Assembly (NCBI GenBank): GCA_040401595.1
Contig: JBBAOE010000016.1
Coordinates: 28,757 to 92,756, forward strand
DNA from: RFPW01 sp040401595
GTDB lineage: Bacteria > Pseudomonadota > Gammaproteobacteria > Burkholderiales > Burkholderiaceae_E
DNA length: 64,000 bases
Direction: 5' to 3'
The notes under the pieces: generated by a model
Seen by the model: only the letters and a program-made list of their open reading frames with translations
Databases searched by the model: none
What the model was told of the DNA's origin: nothing
In this document: positions 60,540 through 64,000 of the stretch, in pieces
Numbering within the stretch: the stretch's first letter is position 1
Layout: each line of letters opens with the position of its first letter
Position numbers and translations under genes: made by a program

Positions 60540-62087
60540 ATGAACGCTCCCGTCGAACCCACGAATCGCGTTGTTCCCATTGCCGTGGAGCAACCGGCCG
60601 TTGCCCAGGAGGGTGATGCGAGTTGCCATGGTGGGCGTGAGCGCATGCGGGCCGCTGCTGTTGCTGCGGGCAAGAGCGAGACCCTTGATCGCTATGCGGC
60701 CGACTATCCGGCGGGACCGCATGATCAGCCGCAGAGCATGTGTCCCGCGTTTGGATCCCTGCGGGTCGGGCTGCGCATGCGCCGCACCGCCACGATCCTG
60801 TCGGGTTCGGCCTGCTGTGTGTACGGACTGACCTTCACCTCGCACTTCTACGGCGCCCGGCGCACGGTCGGATATGTCCCATTCGACTCTGAGTCGTTGG
60901 TGACCGGAAAGCTCTATGAAGACATCCGGGACGCGGTCGCAGGCCTCGCCGATCCGGCTCTGCATGATGCGATTGTCGTCATCAACCTCTGTGTACCGAC
61001 CGCCTCAGGCGTACCGCTTCGGATGTTGCCACGAGAGATCGATGGCGTTCGAATCATCGGAATCGATGTCCCGGGGTTTGGCGTGCCAACCCATGCCGAA
61101 GCAAAAGATGTGTTGGCCGGTGCGATGCTCAACTATGCGCGCAGTGAGGCCGAACATGGTCCAGTTCAGGCGCCGCGTGGGGGTCGTGCCGCCTTTCCGA
61201 CCATCGCGTTGGTGGGCGAGATGTTCCCCGTTGACCCCTTGACGATCGGTGCACTGCTGGCGCCCATGGAGTTGGCCGCAGGGCCGGTGGTGCCGACGCG
61301 TGAGTGGCGCGAATTGTACGGTGCGCTGGATTGCCGGGCCGCTGCTCTGATCCACCCGTTCTACACCGCCGTTCAGCGCGAGTTCGAAATCGCTGGTCGT
61401 CCGACCATCGGTTCGGCACCGGTTGGTGTGGATGGCACGGCCGCCTGGCTGGAGGCGATTGGTGCTGCCTGCAACGTCTCTGCGGACAAGATCGGACTGG
61501 CGAAAGAGCGCGTATTGCCGATGATTTCGGCCGCGCTCGCCAAGCATCCCATCCGTGGGCGCATCACCTTGTCGGGTTATGAGGGCTCCGAGCTCCTCGT
61601 TGGCCGACTCCTGGTAGAGGCGGGCGCGGATCTGCGTTATGTCGGTACCGCCTGTCCGCGCACCCAATGGTCGGATGCCGATCGGCAATGGCTCGAGGCG
61701 CGAGGCGTGCAGCTTCAGTTTCGGGCATCGCTTGAGCAGGACATTGCTGCGGTCGAGGAATATCAGCCAGATCTGGCCATTGGCACGACCCCGGTCGTTC
61801 AATATGCAAAAACGAAAGCGACGCCCTCGCTGTACTTCACCAACCTGATTTCGGCGCGGCCCTTGATGGGTGCGGCCGGTGCAGGTGCTCTGGCCCAGAT
61901 CATCGGGACTGCCATCGCAGGCAAGGGTCGATTCGACACCATGCAGGCATTTTTCGAAGGGGTGGGCGCCGGGGATAACGCGGGCGTCTGGACGGAAACC
62001 CCCGTCGCACACCCTTCATTTCGCGATGATCATCGGCGCCGCCTTGAAAAAGCCGCGCGCGCCCGTCGTTCACTGGATGCCGTCTGA
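60540..62087 (+). CDS. bchY: Chlorophyllide reductase subunit Y
   Basis: A 515-aa NifD-like subunit. Cysteines in QSMCPAFGSLRVGLRM, LSGSACCVYGLTFTSHFYGAR and VVINLCVPTASGVPL provide cluster ligands; FIGIDVPGFG-like IIGIDVPGFGVPTHAEAKD and SAPVGVDGTAAWLEAIG follow. The first 60 residues are a weakly conserved polar region. The stop overlaps the bchZ ATG by one base. Confidence 0.96.
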   Translation: MNAPVEPTNRVVPIAVEQPAVAQEGDASCHGGRERMRAAAVAAGKSETLDRYAADYPAGPHDQPQSMCPAFGSLRVGLRMRRTATILSGSACCVYGLTFTSHFYGARRTVGYVPFDSESLVTGKLYEDIRDAVAGLADPALHDAIVVINLCVPTASGVPLRMLPREIDGVRIIGIDVPGFGVPTHAEAKDVLAGAMLNYARSEAEHGPVQAPRGGRAAFPTIALVGEMFPVDPLTIGALLAPMELAAGPVVPTREWRELYGALDCRAAALIHPFYTAVQREFEIAGRPTIGSAPVGVDGTAAWLEAIGAACNVSADKIGLAKERVLPMISAALAKHPIRGRITLSGYEGSELLVGRLLVEAGADLRYVGTACPRTQWSDADRQWLEARGVQLQFRASLEQDIAAVEEYQPDLAIGTTPVVQYAKTKATPSLYFTNLISARPLMGAAGAGALAQIIGTAIAGKGRFDTMQAFFEGVGAGDNAGVWTETPVAHPSFRDDHRRRLEKAARARRSLDAV

Positions 62088-63553
62088 TGCTGGTACTTGA
62101 CCACGACCGAGCCGGTGGCTATTGGGGCGCGGTGTATGCCTTCACCGCGATCAAGGGTTTGCAGGTCATCATCGACGGCCCGGTGGGCTGCGAGAACCTG
62201 CCAGTGACTTCGGTCCTGCATTACACCGACGCGTTACCACCGCACGAACTGCCGATCGTCGTCACCGGTCTCGGTGAAGAGGAACTCGGTCAGCACGGCA
62301 CCGAAAAAGCCATGCGGCGGGCCCACAAGGCACTGGATCCAGATCTGCCAGCCGTCGTTGTGACTGGCTCGATCGCTGAGATGATTGGCGGTGGTGTAAC
62401 TCCGGAAGGCACCGGGATCCAGCGTTTTCTGCCGCGCACGATCGATGAAGACCAATGGCAAAGTGCAGACCGGGCACTGCTCTGGCTCTGGACGGAGTTC
62501 GGTCCGCGTCGCGCGCCCAAGCCGCGCGAGCGCAAGCCCGGCGAAAAACCCCGGGTCAACCTGATCGGGCCAGCCTATGGGATGTTCAATGGGCCTTCGG
62601 ATATTGCCGAGATCCGTCGACTGATTGAGGGGATTGGCGCCGAGATCAACCTGGTCTTCCCGCTGGGCAGCCATCTCGAAGAGGTCGCCAATCTCGCCGA
62701 CGCCGATGCCAATGTGTGCCTATATCGCGAATATGGCCGACTGCTCTGTGAGGCCCTCGAACGGCCCTGGTTGCGCGCACCGATCGGTCTGCATTCGACC
62801 ACACGCTTCCTGCGGGCGTTGGGCGAATTGTTGGACCTCGATCCGGAGCCCTTCATTGAACGCGAGAAGCACACCACGATCAAACCGCTGTGGGATCTCT
62901 GGCGATCAGTGACCCAGGATTTCTTCGGTACGGCGACCTTTGGGATTGTCGCGACCGAAACCTACAGCCGTGGGATTCGACGGTTTCTTGAGGACGATAT
63001 GGGCCTGCCCTGTGCGTTCTCTTTCGAACGTTCCGCCGGCATCAAACCCGATAACGAGGCGGTCCGCAAAGCGGTGCGCGAACGCTCGCCGCTGGTCGTG
63101 TTTGGCAGCGTCAATGAACGCATGTACATGGCCGAAGCCGGCGCGCGCGGCATTCTGATTCCCGCCTCGTTTCCGGGGGCTGTGATCCGTCGTCACACGG
63201 GTACGCCCTTCATGGGCTACAGCGGCGCAACTTACATCGTTCAAGAAATCTGTAACGCGCTGTTTGACGTCCTCTTCCACATCCTGCCGCTGGGCACCGA
63301 GATGGACAAGGTGGATCCGACACCGGCCAAAGCTGGTGTCGCAAACCTTCAGACCTCGTTGCCGTGGGATGACGATGCCATGGCGATGCTCGATGAATGT
63401 GTCCTGTCCGAACCGGTTCTGGTCAGGATTTCAGCGGCCAAGCGGGTACGCGACCGGGCGGAGCGCGACGCCCGTCGGGATGGTGAAGAGCGGGTCACCT
63501 TGCGTCGTATGGAACGGACACGGGAAGACTTGTTTGCGGGGGCGCCGGCATGA
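62087..63553 (+). CDS. bchZ: Chlorophyllide reductase subunit Z
   Basis: A 488-aa NifK-like subunit. It begins LVLDHDRAGGYWGAVYAFTAIKG, with IIDGPVGCENLPVTSVLHYTDALPPHELPI, TGLGEEELGQHGTEKAM, RVNLIGPAYGMFNGPSDIAEIRRL and the C-terminal PCP-like region (DVLFHILPLGTEMDKV, ending in Arg/Glu-rich helices). One-base overlap with bchY. pufB follows after 179 bp, the conserved bchXYZ-puf order. Confidence 0.97.
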   Translation: MLVLDHDRAGGYWGAVYAFTAIKGLQVIIDGPVGCENLPVTSVLHYTDALPPHELPIVVTGLGEEELGQHGTEKAMRRAHKALDPDLPAVVVTGSIAEMIGGGVTPEGTGIQRFLPRTIDEDQWQSADRALLWLWTEFGPRRAPKPRERKPGEKPRVNLIGPAYGMFNGPSDIAEIRRLIEGIGAEINLVFPLGSHLEEVANLADADANVCLYREYGRLLCEALERPWLRAPIGLHSTTRFLRALGELLDLDPEPFIEREKHTTIKPLWDLWRSVTQDFFGTATFGIVATETYSRGIRRFLEDDMGLPCAFSFERSAGIKPDNEAVRKAVRERSPLVVFGSVNERMYMAEAGARGILIPASFPGAVIRRHTGTPFMGYSGATYIVQEICNALFDVLFHILPLGTEMDKVDPTPAKAGVANLQTSLPWDDDAMAMLDECVLSEPVLVRISAAKRVRDRAERDARRDGEERVTLRRMERTREDLFAGAPA

Positions 63554-63619
63554 GCCTGGTTGCAACCGATCGTGATCGTTGCGTGATGCATCACCTCCGG
63601 GTGGTGGATCACGTTCGAC

Positions 63620-63638
63620 CGTTCGGATTTTCCGAACG
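63620..63638 (+). promoter_or_regulatory. Hairpin in the bchZ-pufB spacer
   Basis: CGTTCGG, ATTTT, CCGAACG: a perfect 7-bp stem with a 5-base loop, about 95 bases before pufB. Such hairpins in puf leaders can protect or cut the message. No pufQ gene is seen in the 63554-63732 spacer. Confidence 0.45.
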
Positions 63639-63649
63639 GAGTGGGCGTC

Positions 63650-63736
63650 ATGACTTTGACAGTCATGGCGATGTTTGCTGCGCGCACCTGGCGTGGCGTC
63701 AGCCGTAAGGCTTTTTTCGGAGTTTTTGCATCATGA
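63650..63736 (+). CDS. Possible 28-residue leader peptide overlapping pufB
   Basis: ATG 63650 to TGA 63736 overlaps the pufB ATG as ATGA, the same coupling used by true gene pairs in this cluster. The peptide is hydrophobic and basic (MTLTVMAMFAARTWRG then VSRKAFFGVFAS). No family is recognised and the ribosome site before it is not strong. It may be chance. Confidence 0.3.
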   Translation: MTLTVMAMFAARTWRGVSRKAFFGVFAS

Positions 63737-63966
63737 GCAATTCTGGAAACACGGATGGTCATTCGTCCGGTCTGACGAATGAAGAAGCGAAGGAATTCCA
63801 TCGTCTCTTCATGGCGTCGTTTTTCATGTTTACGTTGATTGCGGTTGTCGCTCACCTTCTCGTCTGGAACTGGCGTCCCTGGTTCCCGCCGCTTGAAGGC
63901 GCTTCGATCATTCACGGCGTTAAGGTCGCGCTTCAAGAAGCGCTGCCAATCGCTTTCTCAGTATAA
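63733..63966 (+). CDS. pufB: LH1 antenna beta polypeptide, long form
   Basis: A 77-aa membrane peptide of the core antenna. Polar N-terminus GLTNEEAKEFHRLFMASFFMF, one helix and the bacteriochlorophyll-binding histidine in AHLLVWNWRPW, then an extra C-terminal 28 residues (FPPLEGASIIHGVKVALQ and onward). Rhodobacter beta chains stop shortly after the RPW motif (about 49 aa). GGAG lies 11 bases before the ATG. Pairs with PufA to hold the B875-type pigments. Confidence 0.93.
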   Translation: MSNSGNTDGHSSGLTNEEAKEFHRLFMASFFMFTLIAVVAHLLVWNWRPWFPPLEGASIIHGVKVALQEALPIAFSV

Positions 63967-63978
63967 GGAGGGCGTCAC

Positions 63979-64000
63979 ATGTGGCGTATATGGGTCCTAT
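63979..64000 (+). CDS. pufA: LH1 antenna alpha polypeptide, only first codons in window
   Basis: ATG 63979 preceded by AAGGAGG and opening MWRIWVL, the standard beginning of purple bacterial LH1 alpha. The rest of pufA and presumably pufL, pufM and pufC lie beyond the window. Confidence 0.88.

Noticed and set aside
63586..63708. 40-codon frame in the bchZ-pufB spacer
   Set aside because: His/Arg-rich translation of hairpin sequence, no ribosome site, and not coupled to pufB; the overlapping 28-codon frame is the better candidate.
1..64000. tRNA genes, rRNA genes, CRISPR arrays, insertion sequences or prophage
   Set aside because: No cloverleaf, regularly spaced repeat array, transposase motif or integrase was seen on either strand by reading.

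Overview
The window is a stretch of a phototrophic proteobacterial chromosome, most likely a betaproteobacterium of the Burkholderiales type. The reasons are the order dapB-bamE-fur-recN-nadK-hrcA-hemH-grpE-dnaK-dnaJ, the block zapB-like/zapA/6S RNA/EVE/TauE, a tripartite-tricarboxylate (Bug/TctC) receptor, high GC, and a photosynthesis gene cluster (PGC) with the aerobic cyclase AcsF. Two runs of exactly 100 N (15076-15175 and 49742-49841) mark scaffold joins, so this is probably a draft or metagenome-derived assembly. Species cannot be named from the sequence alone.

Layout. 1-9084: housekeeping and transport genes (rnhA 3' part, coaX, M81 metallopeptidase, Bug receptor, TauE permease, EVE protein, a 6S RNA, zapA, a ZapB-like protein, a DsbD-family reductase). 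9098-15022: a cobalamin riboswitch, a TonB receptor and a btuF-btuC-btuD import operon whose ATPase carries a very long low-complexity N-terminus. 15041-26951: a repeat-flanked gap, dapB, bamE, fur, recN, nadK, hrcA, hemH, gloB, and grpE and dnaK behind recognisable sigma-32 promoters, then dnaJ.

26955-64000 is the PGC: an alpha/beta hydrolase, bchG and bchP (+); an alpha/beta hydrolase, puhE, acsF, puhC, puhB, puhA, lhaA, bchM, bchL, bchB, bchN and bchF (all -); the regulators aerR/ppaA and ppsR (+); a pucC-like gene, bchI, bchD, [gap], bchO, crtB, a 56-residue membrane protein and a gamma-glutamyltransferase-family gene (+); crtC and crtD (-); crtE, crtF, bchC, bchX, bchY, bchZ, pufB and the first codons of pufA (+, running off the window).

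Together these genes make bacteriochlorophyll a (dark-operative reductase BchLNB, chlorophyllide reductase BchXYZ, Mg-chelatase I and D, cyclase AcsF, methyltransferase BchM, tail attachment BchG/BchP), acyclic methoxylated carotenoids (CrtE, B, C, D, F) and the LH1-reaction-centre complex (PufB/A, PuhA with assembly factors). Several expected genes are not here: bchH is missing from the bchFNB-LM operon, crtI is missing between bchO and crtB, and bchE, bchJ, crtA and idi are not seen. TGT-N12-ACA boxes typical of PpsR/CrtJ, several in pairs about 8 bp apart, sit at the main PGC promoters.

The points most worth follow-up are a PpsR with no cysteine and a 97-residue histone-H1-like basic tail; an AerR-type cobalamin-binding regulator in the same window as a riboswitch-linked cobalamin import locus; the GGT-family gene and small membrane protein inside the crt cluster; a lengthened LH1 beta polypeptide preceded by a possible overlapping leader peptide; and an AT-rich palindrome island in front of bchP.
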